From: Peptococcaceae bacterium BRH_c23
Lineage (GTDB): Bacteria; Bacillota_B; Desulfitobacteriia; Desulfitobacteriales; Desulfitobacteriaceae
Assembly: GCA_000961805.1 (NCBI GenBank)
Contig: LADV01000086.1
Span: forward strand, 1 to 29,528
Direction of reading: 5' to 3'
DNA length: 29,528 nt
The position numbers were made by a program, and so were the translations under genes. The notes beneath the pieces are model-generated. The model was given only the letters and a program-made list of their open reading frames with translations. It was not told the origin of the DNA and did no database searches. Positions 1-7,327 of the stretch are shown piece after piece. Every line of letters starts with the position of its first letter. Position 1 is the first letter of the stretch.

Positions 1-196
1 AGATAATCAGGGGATTGTGATGTTTTGGTGTATTCCAGATAGACATCTCTATAGCATGACCATTCCTTTGAATCCACAGCTGACAGGATTTTTCAATCTC
101 TCTTTTGAATCTGTCAACGTATAGTTTTGAGTAACCGCTGGTTTTCATGTGGGAAATGAGCTTAGGATAATTATCCCCGAGGTTTTGTACATTCAT
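1..196 (-). pseudogene. 5' end of a probable tyrosine recombinase/integrase, frameshifted, cut by the window edge
   Basis: An ATG at 196 sits 7 nt after a good AGGAGGG ribosome binding site (204-210). It opens a frame beginning MNVQNLGDNYPKLISHMKTS and continuing with GYSKLYVDRFKREIEK, which resembles the N-terminal SAM-like region of clostridial site-specific integrases. At a run of five A residues on the coding strand (89-93) the family-like reading shifts by one base: the ATG frame continues SCQLWIQRNG, while the other frame reads ILSAVDSKEWSCYRDVYLEY, then TKTSQSPDYL, which fits the family much better. A sixth A would restore one continuous frame. I therefore call it a frameshifted gene, although a sequencing error or slippage in the A-run would look the same. 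The catalytic domain would lie outside the window. The family assignment rests on remembered sequence style and is only moderately secure. Confidence 0.55.
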
Positions 197-242
197 TTGT
201 ATGCCCTCCTGTTCATTTGATAAGAGGAGCATACGGCAAAGG

Positions 243-314
243 AATAAAATCCAAACCTTTTTTCATCAAAGCCCTTAAATATTAGGCGTATTTGAAAAAG
301 GTTTGGATTTTATT
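243..314. repeat. 20-bp perfect inverted repeat between the integrase fragment and ymdB
   Basis: Arms at 243-262 and 295-314 are exact reverse complements over 20 bp, separated by 32 nt. The core GGTTTGGAT of the right arm recurs once more at 317-325. The loop is longer than in a normal intrinsic terminator, but the arms end in T/A-rich runs, so the structure could still end ymdB transcripts. Its place just upstream of an integrase start makes a recombinase or repressor binding site another possibility. Nothing else is visible in 197-387. Confidence 0.7.
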
Positions 315-387
315 TAGGTTTGGATAACTAGAAATCATATATTGCGAGCCATGGTTCGAGATCGCCAATCGAGCTTCTTGCCTCGCT

Positions 388-1170
388 TTAAGCCTCTGCA
401 ATCCGTTGGATTGCTTCAATGTGGCGCGCTTTTCCAGTTTCCTCATCAATATCTATGACCACGGCATTGATCTGAATAGGACCACTGGCTAACTCGAACT
501 TTGCGGGTAGTTGGGTTAAGAAGCGATTAATAATAATCTCCTTTTTTACGCCCAAGACAGAATCCCTTGGCCCGGTCATCCCAACATCCGTAATATAGGC
601 GGTTCCTTGATGAAGCAGACGAGCATCCGCAGTTTGAATATGGGTATGGGTTCCCACAACAGCACTGACCTTGCCATCCAAAAACCAACCTAAGGCCATT
701 TTCTCCGAAGTAGCCTCAGCATGAAAATCAAGGATGATAATGGGCGTCTCTTGCCTCATCTGATTAACCCAACGTATCGCCCCACTAAAGGGATCGTCAA
801 GCGATGGTAAAAAGATGCGCCCTGAAAGATTAAGGACACCAATTTTCTTACCAAAGGCTCTCAGGAATCCATGCCCTTGTCCCGGTGCCCCAACTGGATA
901 ATTCGCTGGGCGAATAATTCTATGTTCACGATCAATGAAGTTCATGATATCTCGATTATCCCAAACATGATTGCCCATCGTCAAAAATTCGATTCCATAG
1001 CCATATAGCTCCTCGGCAATATCTTTGGTTAACCCTTTTCCGGCTGCGGCATTTTCGCCATTAGCCATAGTCACATCAATTTTATATTCCACCTGAATTG
1101 GTTTTAAAAAACGTTTAACCGCTTCCCTTCCAGGCTTGCCTACAATATCCCCAATAAAAAGTATGTGCAA
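388..1170 (-). CDS. ymdB: YmdB-type metallophosphoesterase (cyclic nucleotide phosphodiesterase family)
   Basis: A 260-residue protein, close to the roughly 264 residues of Bacillus subtilis YmdB, a dinuclear-metal phosphoesterase reported to act on 2',3'-cyclic nucleotides and to influence biofilm and sporulation decisions. Metal-ligand motifs are visible in order: the N-terminal IGDIVG, NGEN, MGNHVWDN, DFHAEA and GTHTH. The start is a TTG: two adjacent TTG codons (1173 and 1170) follow the G-rich ribosome binding site AAGGGGGG (1180-1187), and 1170 gives the family-like start MHILFIGD. Reading further upstream would add about 26 residues encoded by a TCGA-rich repeat, which is unlikely to be protein. 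It follows the unknown gene at 1372-1899, and the rny-ymdB neighbourhood is also found in Bacillus. A weak promoter candidate lies at 1277-1306. Family assignment is secure; the exact TTG is not. Confidence 0.92.
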   Translation of the reverse strand: MHILFIGDIVGKPGREAVKRFLKPIQVEYKIDVTMANGENAAAGKGLTKDIAEELYGYGIEFLTMGNHVWDNRDIMNFIDREHRIIRPANYPVGAPGQGHGFLRAFGKKIGVLNLSGRIFLPSLDDPFSGAIRWVNQMRQETPIIILDFHAEATSEKMALGWFLDGKVSAVVGTHTHIQTADARLLHQGTAYITDVGMTGPRDSVLGVKKEIIINRFLTQLPAKFELASGPIQINAVVIDIDEETGKARHIEAIQRIAEA

Positions 1171-1189
1171 CAAACGTACCCCCCTTTTA

Positions 1190-1250
1190 AATCGAGGTTC
1201 GATGTTCGAAGCTCGATGTTCGAAGTTAGCACATCGAATGTCGCACATCT
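1190..1250. repeat. TTCGA-rich short tandem repeat upstream of ymdB
   Basis: The block consists of near-copies of a 15-bp unit, read on the minus strand as CTTCGAACATCGA(G/A)C, occurring twice in full with degenerate flanking copies. Related TTCGA/ATCGA words recur at 1318-1370 and at 350-385. The repeats lie in the leader or promoter region of ymdB and would be transcribed if the promoter at 1277-1306 is used. No function is evident. Confidence 0.6.
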
Positions 1251-1276
1251 TACCTAAACATTATCCATAGAATGCC

Positions 1277-1306
1277 ATTATGCTTACTATTTCATACAAT
1301 TTTCAA
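1277..1306 (-). promoter_or_regulatory. Possible sigma-A promoter for ymdB
   Basis: On the minus strand TTGAAA (1301-1306) is followed after 18 bp by CATAAT (1277-1282). This is a fair but imperfect sigma-A match about 105 bp before the chosen start codon. ymdB may instead be co-transcribed with the gene upstream, because no terminator is seen between them. Confidence 0.35.
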
Positions 1307-1371
1307 TGACTGGTTCAAGGCTCGAATCTTGAGAATAGAGGTTCGAATTCCGAAATCGAGCATCGATTACG

Positions 1372-1899
1372 CTAGGACTTGAAGACCAAAACACGCCCTT
1401 CTTCTCGCAATGCAACCACGTTTTTACTCATAGTATCGCTTTGGATTGAGTAAAGCATTTTACTGATCATTTCCTCCTGGTAAATCTGTTCCTCTTCGGG
1501 CAGATACATTTCATCATACACCAGCTGTTTCTGGTACTTCCGCTTTAGCAGCTCGACAATCAGCCCAACTTCTCGTTGAGTCATACTTTCGACATCTCGA
1601 GTTACAGTAATAACACAGACATTTTCTTCGCTTCGGGAGATGATATCAAAAACCCTCATGCTCCGACCTTCAAGTTGATGGAAGAATTCTACAGCAGGTT
1701 TTAACATGTCCTGAAGAGTAGAGGCCTCTTGTGATTGAGTAATCATAAACGTGATTTTTAGAGCATGTTGCTCACACCAATAATGTACAGACCCTACTTC
1801 AGGGTATCTCAAAAGTATCGAGGTTAGCAATCCCACTCCATCTTGGGCACGTCCTCCGTCATGGGTGCGCCCTCCGTCTTTATATAAACTACTAAACAT
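1372..1899 (-). CDS. Unrecognised 175-residue protein between rny and ymdB
   Basis: I do not recognise a characterised family. The ATG at 1899 follows a GAGAGGG-type ribosome binding site about 10 nt upstream. The protein begins MFSSLYKDGG and has a short duplicated stretch, DGGRTHDGGRAQDG, encoded by an 18-bp tandem repeat (about 1838-1876). After it comes GVGLLTSILLRYPEVGSV, then a mixed alpha/beta region with an acidic, helical C-terminal half (residues roughly 105-155) and a basic, hydrophobic end. No signal peptide, transmembrane segment or metal motif is visible, so it is probably cytosolic. It is downstream of the rny terminator and upstream of ymdB on the same strand. The adjacency to two RNA-metabolism genes is suggestive only. 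Confidence 0.75.
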   Translation of the reverse strand: MFSSLYKDGGRTHDGGRAQDGVGLLTSILLRYPEVGSVHYWCEQHALKITFMITQSQEASTLQDMLKPAVEFFHQLEGRSMRVFDIISRSEENVCVITVTRDVESMTQREVGLIVELLKRKYQKQLVYDEMYLPEEEQIYQEEMISKMLYSIQSDTMSKNVVALREEGRVLVFKS

Positions 1900-2021
1900 C
1901 TAATTTCAGCCCTCTCTTTTACGCTGTCCTAACATGTATTTATTCGGCATAAGCTTGCAAACTCCTGCTCCAAACCTCTATCAAACATACTGGTCAAATA
2001 TGGTATAGGGCATTCACCTTA

Positions 2022-2057
2022 TTAAAAAACCAGGCGACCCACTGGATCGCCTGGTTA
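2022..2057 (-). terminator. Intrinsic terminator of rny
   Basis: A perfect 10-bp stem, AACCAGGCGA (2029-2038) with TCGCCTGGTT (2047-2056), has an 8-nt loop and is followed on the minus strand by six T residues (2024-2029). It begins about 18 nt after the rny stop codon. Confidence 0.9.
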
Positions 2058-2074
2058 GGTATCTCACTATTATA

Positions 2075-3625
2075 CTATTTTGCGAAGTCAACGGCTCTGG
2101 TCTCTCGAATTACAACCACCTTAATTTGTCCCGGATATTCAAGTTCTTCTTCAATTCGTTTACTAATCTCACGAGCTACTCGCGGAGCGAGCACATCGTC
2201 AATCTTATCAGGTTTGACAATAATACGAACTTCTCGTCCAGCTTGAATAGCAAAGCACTTTTCTACCCCTTCAAAACTCTCGGCGATTTCTTCAAGTTTT
2301 TGTAGACGTTTAATATAAGTTTCCAGAGTCTCCCTACGTGCTCCAGGGCGAGCGGCTGAGACCGCATCAGCAGCAGCAACAAGTACTGCAACAATGGTCT
2401 TGGGTTCTACATCGTTATGATGGGCTTCAATAGCGTGAAGAACATCACCGGATTCCTTATATTTTCTAACCAGATCCACCCCAATTTGCACATGGGTCCC
2501 TTCTAGGTCATGATCTACAGCCTTGCCAATATCATGCAGAAGACCTGCCCGCTTTGCAAGTTGAATATCTACACCTAACTCCGCCGCCATCAATCCAGCC
2601 AGATGGGACACTTCAGTGGAGTGCTTCAAAACATTCTGTCCATAACTTGTGCGGAATTTTAGTCGCCCAAGCAAACGAATTAATTCAGGATGTAAGCCAT
2701 GCACACCTGTTTCAAAGGTTGCTTGTTCCCCTTCTTCCCTGATCTTTTGGTCAACTTCTTTCTGAGCCTTTTCAACCATTTCTTCAATTCGTGCTGGGTG
2801 AATGCGCCCATCGGCAATGAGTTTTTCCAAAGCAATTCGCGCAACTTCTCGGCGAATTGGGTCAAACCCTGATAAAATTACAGCCTCTGGTGTATCATCA
2901 ATGATAAGATCAATCCCCGTAAGGGTTTCTAAAGTTCGGATATTTCGTCCCTCACGACCGATAATTCGCCCTTTCATTTCGTCACTGGGCAACGCTACAA
3001 CGGATACCGTCGTTTCAGCCACATGATCCGCTGCGCACCGCTGTATCGCTAAGGCAATAATATTCTTTGCCCGTTTCTCAGCTTCTTCCTTGGCACGTGT
3101 CTCAATCTCTTTAATCATGATTGCCGATTCATAGCGAACGTCTTCCTCAACACGTTTCAAAAGCAATTGTTTAGCTTCTTCTGAGGTCATTCCAGATAAG
3201 CGCTCAAGCTCCGCTTGTTCCTTACCAACAATCTGGTTGAGTTCTTCTTTAAGTTGTTCTACTTCGCCGTCTTTGCGGTGCAGATTTTCTTCTTTTCGTT
3301 CCAGTGACTCAATTTTACGGTCTAGACTTTCCTCTTTTTGGAGCAAGCGCCGCTCAAGGCGTTGGAGTTCATTGCGCCTCTCCCGAGTTTCCTTTTCAAC
3401 TTCATTGCGAATATGCATGACTTCTTCTTTAGCAGCAACGACAGACTCTCTCTTCTTGCTTTCAGCAGCTGAATGGGCACTTTCAACAATACGCTTAGCC
3501 TCTTCTTCTGCAGATCCAATACCCTTTTCTGCAGTACTTTTGCGGAAAAGCCAACCTGCTAAAACACCCAGACCTAATCCAACTAAAACAGATACTAACC
3601 CGGTAATAATTAGTTCAATAATCAT
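2075..3625 (-). CDS. rny: Ribonuclease Y
   Basis: RNase Y is the membrane-anchored endoribonuclease that initiates mRNA decay in many Firmicutes. The 516-residue protein has the full architecture: an N-terminal membrane segment (about residues 3-26), a long charged coiled coil (about 38-190), a KH domain with the GREG loop (223-226), and an HD domain with the catalytic pair in LLHDIGK (H364, D365). Length matches the family. The start is the ATG at 3625, preceded at 9-nt spacing by the strong site AAGGAGGTG (3635-3643); a frame extension to 3709 would place extra residues before the membrane anchor and across a terminator-like hairpin, so it is rejected. A promoter lies at 3851-3879, leaving a leader of about 220 nt with several hairpins. 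A strong terminator follows the gene. Confidence 0.97.
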   Translation of the reverse strand: MIIELIITGLVSVLVGLGLGVLAGWLFRKSTAEKGIGSAEEEAKRIVESAHSAAESKKRESVVAAKEEVMHIRNEVEKETRERRNELQRLERRLLQKEESLDRKIESLERKEENLHRKDGEVEQLKEELNQIVGKEQAELERLSGMTSEEAKQLLLKRVEEDVRYESAIMIKEIETRAKEEAEKRAKNIIALAIQRCAADHVAETTVSVVALPSDEMKGRIIGREGRNIRTLETLTGIDLIIDDTPEAVILSGFDPIRREVARIALEKLIADGRIHPARIEEMVEKAQKEVDQKIREEGEQATFETGVHGLHPELIRLLGRLKFRTSYGQNVLKHSTEVSHLAGLMAAELGVDIQLAKRAGLLHDIGKAVDHDLEGTHVQIGVDLVRKYKESGDVLHAIEAHHNDVEPKTIVAVLVAAADAVSAARPGARRETLETYIKRLQKLEEIAESFEGVEKCFAIQAGREVRIIVKPDKIDDVLAPRVAREISKRIEEELEYPGQIKVVVIRETRAVDFAK

Positions 3626-3671
3626 ACGTCTACACACCTCCTTGTTTGACAAATTTTCTATTTTTTGCATT

Positions 3672-3695
3672 AAAAAAGCTGGTTTCCAAAACCAG
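3672..3695 (-). terminator. Terminator-like hairpin in the rny leader
   Basis: On the minus strand CTGGTTT (3689-3695) pairs with AAACCAG (3679-3685) across a 3-nt loop, and is followed after one base by six T residues (3672-3677). It sits about 47 nt before the rny start codon, too close for another promoter to fit. It could end recA-recX or early rny transcripts, or act in attenuation. A second hairpin, AAACAGG/CCTGTTT (3717-3738), precedes it. Confidence 0.6.
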
Positions 3696-3820
3696 TCACT
3701 TTTAAGCATAACCTTAAAACAGGTGTCTTCTCCTGTTTCCTACAAACTATCGCTCGCTAGTCAAAAAAACCTATATTTTAGCTAACTACAACGAAATCTA
3801 TAAGAAAACCTTTAAAGGTT

Positions 3821-3854
3821 AAATCTTAACAGAGACAGGTCTCTGCTAAGATTT
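3821..3854. promoter_or_regulatory. 34-bp dyad over the rny promoter -10 region
   Basis: Arms 3821-3835 and 3840-3854 are complementary over 15 bp with one G/A difference, around a 4-nt centre. The right arm overlaps the predicted -10 (3851-3856), so the dyad covers the probable transcription start. It could be a repressor operator or a 5'-terminal RNA hairpin of rny mRNA. There is no T-run, so a terminator is unlikely. A separate 14-bp palindrome, AACCTTTAAAGGTT, lies just downstream at about 3808-3821. Confidence 0.5.
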
Positions 3855-3879
3855 TAATATCATTTGCAATCAATGTCAA
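3851..3879 (-). promoter_or_regulatory. Sigma-A promoter for rny
   Basis: On the minus strand a consensus TTGACA (3874-3879) is separated by exactly 17 bp from TAAAAT (3851-3856). It lies just after the recX stop codon, making rny independent of the SOS-controlled recA-recX unit. Confidence 0.65.
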
Positions 3880-3915
3880 GCTTGTCCTAAACAGATACAT
3901 TCTATACACCAGGGC

Positions 3916-4458
3916 CTACCGCTCGTCGTCTAGATTATGACTGTCCTCAAGATTATTTAGTGCTTTCCATACTAAATCCGTGGGATAGCCGCGTTGGATG
4001 AGCTTACGGGCGATTTTATGCTGTATCCATAATTCTCGTGGAACATACCGCTTGGCTTGTTCTGCCTCGTGCCTTTGTTCCCAACGCTTCCCCTCTTCTC
4101 CCCACCATCGCTTGGCAAGGGTTAAACATTGCTGATATTCGTCATCATCAGAATAGGTTGACTCTAACGCTTGCTCAATCAAGCAGGGGTCAAGCCCCCG
4201 TATTTTCATGTCTTGTTGAACTCTTCTCTTCGAATAACGTTTAAGCCGACTTTCCGAATACATTAAAGCAAATTCCTGGTCGTTTAGGTAGCCTAGTTTA
4301 AGAAGTTTATCCAGCACTCCCGTGACCTCAGAGCTTTCGAAACCCTTTTCCAGAAGACGCGTCTCCAATTCATAATGAGTCATCGACCGACGGGATAAAC
4401 AATCCACCGCAACGACCATCGCACTCTTAATGGGTTTAGATTTCGTCAAGAGAATCAT
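3916..4458 (-). CDS. recX: Regulatory protein RecX
   Basis: RecX binds RecA filaments and modulates recombinase activity. The 180-residue protein shows the three-helix repeat pattern of the family: [19 protein letters not shown], a central [19 protein letters not shown], and a C-terminal repeat ending [19 protein letters not shown]. The ATG at 4458 overlaps the end of recA by 23 bp with a weak GAGGAAG very close to it. A later ATG (about residue 14) or a TTG are alternatives, so the first dozen residues are uncertain. Position directly after recA, overlapping it, agrees with the assignment and implies translational coupling and shared LexA control. Confidence 0.88.
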   Translation of the reverse strand: MILLTKSKPIKSAMVVAVDCLSRRSMTHYELETRLLEKGFESSEVTGVLDKLLKLGYLNDQEFALMYSESRLKRYSKRRVQQDMKIRGLDPCLIEQALESTYSDDDEYQQCLTLAKRWWGEEGKRWEQRHEAEQAKRYVPRELWIQHKIARKLIQRGYPTDLVWKALNNLEDSHNLDDER

Positions 4459-5479
4459 CTTCCTCAGGCTCAGTGCTCGTCTCTACAACAGCACTCATAT
4501 TGGCCCGGATCTGTCGTTCAAGTTCGTTTGCCTTATCTGGGTGCTGCTTAAGGTATTCCTTGACATTCTCTCGGCCTTGACCCAGCCGCTCGCCGTTATA
4601 GGAGTACCAAGCGCCAGACTTATTGATGATTTCCATCTCCGTCCCGATATCCACAATGCTTCCTTCGCGGGAAATCCCTTCTCCATACATGATATCAAAA
4701 TCTGCCATCTTAAAGGGTGGGGAGACTTTATTCTTCACGATTTTGACTCGTGTTTTGTTACCGACAATATCCTGACCTTGTTTCAAGGCTTCTTGCCTGC
4801 GAATATCCATTCGAATTGTAGCGTAAAATTTAAGGGCTCGTCCACCTGTGGTAGTTTCAGGACTGCCAAACATTACGCCAATTTTTTCTCGTATTTGATT
4901 AATAAAAATGACACAAGTATTGCTTTTGCTAATCGAGCCAGTCAACTTTCGTAAGGCCTGAGACATGAGGCGGGCGTGCAAGCCGACATGATTGTCACCC
5001 ATCTCACCCTCAATCTCAGCGCGAGGAACTAAGGCAGCCACTGAGTCAACCACCACAACATCCACTGCGGCACTGCGTACAAGAGCCTCGCAGATTTCAA
5101 GTCCTTGTTCTCCAGTATCCGGTTGCGACACGAGCAAATCATCGATGTTTACTCCTAAGGCTTTAGCATAAACTGGATCTAGTGCATGCTCTGCATCGAT
5201 AAAAGCAGCCACTCCGCCCAATTTCTGTGCTTCAGCGACGATATGTAGTGCCACCGTGGTTTTACCTGACGACTCAGGACCGAAAATCTCGATGACCCGC
5301 CCACGTGGGACCCCTCCCACGCCTAAGGCAAGGTCTATCGCTAAACAACCTGTTGGAATGACGTCAATCGACAGTCCTGCCGAAGATTCCCCAAGTTTCA
5401 TGATGGAACCCTTACCAAACTGCTTTTCAATCTGAGCTAGGGCAATGTCTAATGCTTTCAGCTTATTTGTTTCCGCCAT
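4436..5479 (-). CDS. recA: RecA recombinase
   Basis: RecA forms ATP-dependent filaments on single-stranded DNA, catalyses strand exchange and stimulates LexA self-cleavage. The 347-residue protein is full length: it starts [19 protein letters not shown], has Walker [10 protein letters not shown] (residues 67-75), a Walker B-type [11 protein letters not shown], the L1/L2 loop region including GGRALKFYA, and an acidic C-terminal tail ending EEDDSLDEI. The ATG at 5479 has a GAGGAGG site about 8 nt upstream. A consensus-like promoter (5529-5558) and LexA box (5509-5522) lie upstream, and recX overlaps its 3' end. Confidence 0.99.
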   Translation of the reverse strand: MAETNKLKALDIALAQIEKQFGKGSIMKLGESSAGLSIDVIPTGCLAIDLALGVGGVPRGRVIEIFGPESSGKTTVALHIVAEAQKLGGVAAFIDAEHALDPVYAKALGVNIDDLLVSQPDTGEQGLEICEALVRSAAVDVVVVDSVAALVPRAEIEGEMGDNHVGLHARLMSQALRKLTGSISKSNTCVIFINQIREKIGVMFGSPETTTGGRALKFYATIRMDIRRQEALKQGQDIVGNKTRVKIVKNKVSPPFKMADFDIMYGEGISREGSIVDIGTEMEIINKSGAWYSYNGERLGQGRENVKEYLKQHPDKANELERQIRANMSAVVETSTEPEEDDSLDEI

Positions 5480-5508
5480 TCTATAACCTCCTCATCATGG
5501 TCCTACCC

Positions 5509-5522
5509 AAAACATCTGTTCG
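5509..5522 (-). promoter_or_regulatory. LexA (SOS) operator of recA
   Basis: The minus strand reads CGAACAGATGTTTT, which fits the Gram-positive LexA/DinR consensus CGAAC-RNRY-GTTYG at all but the last base. It lies just downstream of the predicted -10, where LexA binding would block transcription initiation. Confidence 0.8.
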
Positions 5523-5528
5523 GTTTCT

Positions 5529-5558
5529 ATTATAGAGGTACCTCATAATGCTTGTCAA
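5529..5558 (-). promoter_or_regulatory. recA promoter
   Basis: The minus strand has TTGACA (5553-5558), an 18-bp spacer and TATAAT (5529-5534), both hexamers perfect. The start of transcription would fall within or next to the LexA box, about 45 bp before the recA start codon. Confidence 0.85.
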
Positions 5559-5640
5559 TTTGTTTATCTACAACCGACAGTAAAACAAATTATCTTACAA
5601 TTTAATAGATCATGAGGTGATAGTGTTCGTTGATCAGTAG

Positions 5641-5690
5641 AAAAAAGAGTCTTTCACTTCAGTTCATCCTCTAGAAGTGAAAGACTCTTT
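5641..5690 (-). terminator. Intrinsic terminator of the DEAD-box helicase gene
   Basis: A 17-bp perfect stem (5644-5660 with 5674-5690) around a 13-nt loop is followed on the minus strand by a run of six T residues (5641-5646). It closes the cinA-helicase unit about 20 nt after the stop codon and insulates recA. Confidence 0.9.
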
Positions 5691-5710
5691 GACCTAAATC
5701 AATTTACTCA

Positions 5711-7327
5711 TTAGAACTCGGCACTTTCACGAGCTTTGGCCGGCTCAACACTTACCTTACGCCCTTTTATCAAAGTCTGATGCATACAGCTCTGGACCCT
5801 GGTGGCATACTTTTCGGGAATCTCGACAAATGTAAATTTATCATAAATATTAATGATCCCAATCGTGTTTCCAGAAATCCCGCTTTGGTCTGCAATCCAG
5901 CGGATGATATCCTGGGGGCGAATTTGCTGGATTCGACCGATATTAATAAAAAAGCGTACCATTCCTGCCGAAGCCCCTGTGTTTCCAAAAAGCCGCTCAT
6001 CTTGCTCTTTAACTTCAGAGCGTTCTTCAACATTCGCGCCCTCGACTGCAAACTTTAAGGCGGCTGCTGCCACATCGATGGAATCGTATTCCTGGAACAA
6101 TTCCCCGACTATCGCTCGATAATTGCCGAGTCGATTACTCTGGATTAGTTTCAAGAGTTGATTCTTGAGATTTTCAGCTTGTCGCTCACTTATATCGGCC
6201 ATCGAAGGAAGCTCTTGCCGACGGATTCTCGTCTTAATAAGATTCTCAATGAGGCGAAGTTGACGATACTCCTTCGGGGATATTAAGGTTATTGCTTGAC
6301 CTTTACGTCCGACCCTTCCAGTCCGTCCGATTCTATGAACATAGGATACTGGATCTTGAGGAATATCAAAGTTAATGACATGAGTCACGTTATTAATATC
6401 CAAGCCCCTAGCCGCTACATCCGTAGCCACCAATAATTCAGACTTTCCGTCTCTAAATCGCTTCATGACTCGATCCCGTTGTTGCTGGCTCAAATCCCCA
6501 TGCAAAGCATCCGCAAAATAGCCTCGGGCTTCAAGTGCCACTACGAGCTCATCCACCCCGCGTTTTGTGCGGCAAAAGACGATTCCCTGACCGATATCTT
6601 CCATGTCAATGATTCTACCTAGGGCATCCACTTTAATGCTTTCCCTGGTCTCATAGAAAACCTGATCAATCAGGGGAACGGTTAATTCATCCCGACTGAC
6701 GGTAACGGAACGCGGGGACTTCATATAAGTTTGGGCTAATTTGCGAATTCCAGGGGGCATCGTTGCTGAAAAAAGTAACACTTGCCTATTTTCAGAAGGA
6801 ACCTCCTTTAAGAGGCATTCAATGTCATCGATAAAGCCCATATCCAACATCTCGTCCGCTTCATCGAGAACCACCATTTTCACATGTTGTAGACGAAGTG
6901 TCCCACGGTTTAAATGGTCTAACAACCGGCCAGGAGTTCCAACAACCACCTGATATCCCATCCTTAAGGCGCGAATCTGACGGTCAATGGGCTGTCCACC
7001 ATAGATCGGCAACGGTTTGACATGCCGATACTTGCCAAGCTTAGCAATTTCCTCGGCAACCTGAATCGCCAATTCCCGAGTTGGTGTGACAATAAGTGCT
7101 TGCACCGCTTGGAATTTAGCATTTACCATTTCTGTAATAGGGATTCCAAAAGCAGCTGTCTTACCAGTTCCTGTCTGAGCCTGCCCGATAAGGTCTATCC
7201 CCTCTAGGGCAACTGGGATTGCTTCTTTTTGAATCGGAGAAGGCTCTTCAAACCCCATCTCTGACAAAGCTTGTAAAACCTGTTTGCTTAACTGAATATC
7301 TCCAAAACTTTGTAATCGTTCAACCAT
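5711..7327 (-). CDS. DEAD-box ATP-dependent RNA helicase (CshA/DeaD type with DbpA-like RNA-binding domain)
   Basis: This 538-residue protein unwinds short RNA duplexes in ribosome assembly and RNA decay. The helicase motifs are all present in order: the Q motif around FEEPSPIQ, Walker A AQTGTGKT (50-57), PTRELA, the box DEAD in VVLDEADEMLDMGF, SAT in LFSATMPP, and HRIGRTGRVGRKG. The region from about residue 440, containing VRFFINIGRIQQIRPQDI and ending in a basic tail, looks like the DbpA/CsdA RNA-binding domain. The start is the ATG at 7327, overlapping the cinA stop by 8 bp; a GTG one codon earlier is possible. The tight overlap implies co-transcription with cinA. In Bacillus cinA directly precedes recA; here the helicase gene lies between them. 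CshA, DeaD and DbpA cannot be told apart by eye, so no symbol is given. Confidence 0.95.
   Translation of the reverse strand: MVERLQSFGDIQLSKQVLQALSEMGFEEPSPIQKEAIPVALEGIDLIGQAQTGTGKTAAFGIPITEMVNAKFQAVQALIVTPTRELAIQVAEEIAKLGKYRHVKPLPIYGGQPIDRQIRALRMGYQVVVGTPGRLLDHLNRGTLRLQHVKMVVLDEADEMLDMGFIDDIECLLKEVPSENRQVLLFSATMPPGIRKLAQTYMKSPRSVTVSRDELTVPLIDQVFYETRESIKVDALGRIIDMEDIGQGIVFCRTKRGVDELVVALEARGYFADALHGDLSQQQRDRVMKRFRDGKSELLVATDVAARGLDINNVTHVINFDIPQDPVSYVHRIGRTGRVGRKGQAITLISPKEYRQLRLIENLIKTRIRRQELPSMADISERQAENLKNQLLKLIQSNRLGNYRAIVGELFQEYDSIDVAAAALKFAVEGANVEERSEVKEQDERLFGNTGASAGMVRFFINIGRIQQIRPQDIIRWIADQSGISGNTIGIINIYDKFTFVEIPEKYATRVQSCMHQTLIKGRKVSVEPAKARESAEF

Noticed and set aside
3237..3785. 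182-codon plus-strand frame opposite rny
   Set aside because: It is the serine/arginine-rich antisense shadow of the RNase Y coiled coil.
3626..3850. Known riboswitch class in the rny leader
   Set aside because: I compared remembered cores (cyclic di-GMP, cyclic di-AMP, preQ1, fluoride, ZTP, T-box) and saw no match; this does not exclude a distant member.
4430..4954. 174-codon plus-strand frame opposite recA
   Set aside because: It lies entirely antisense to a highly conserved gene, without a ribosome binding site.
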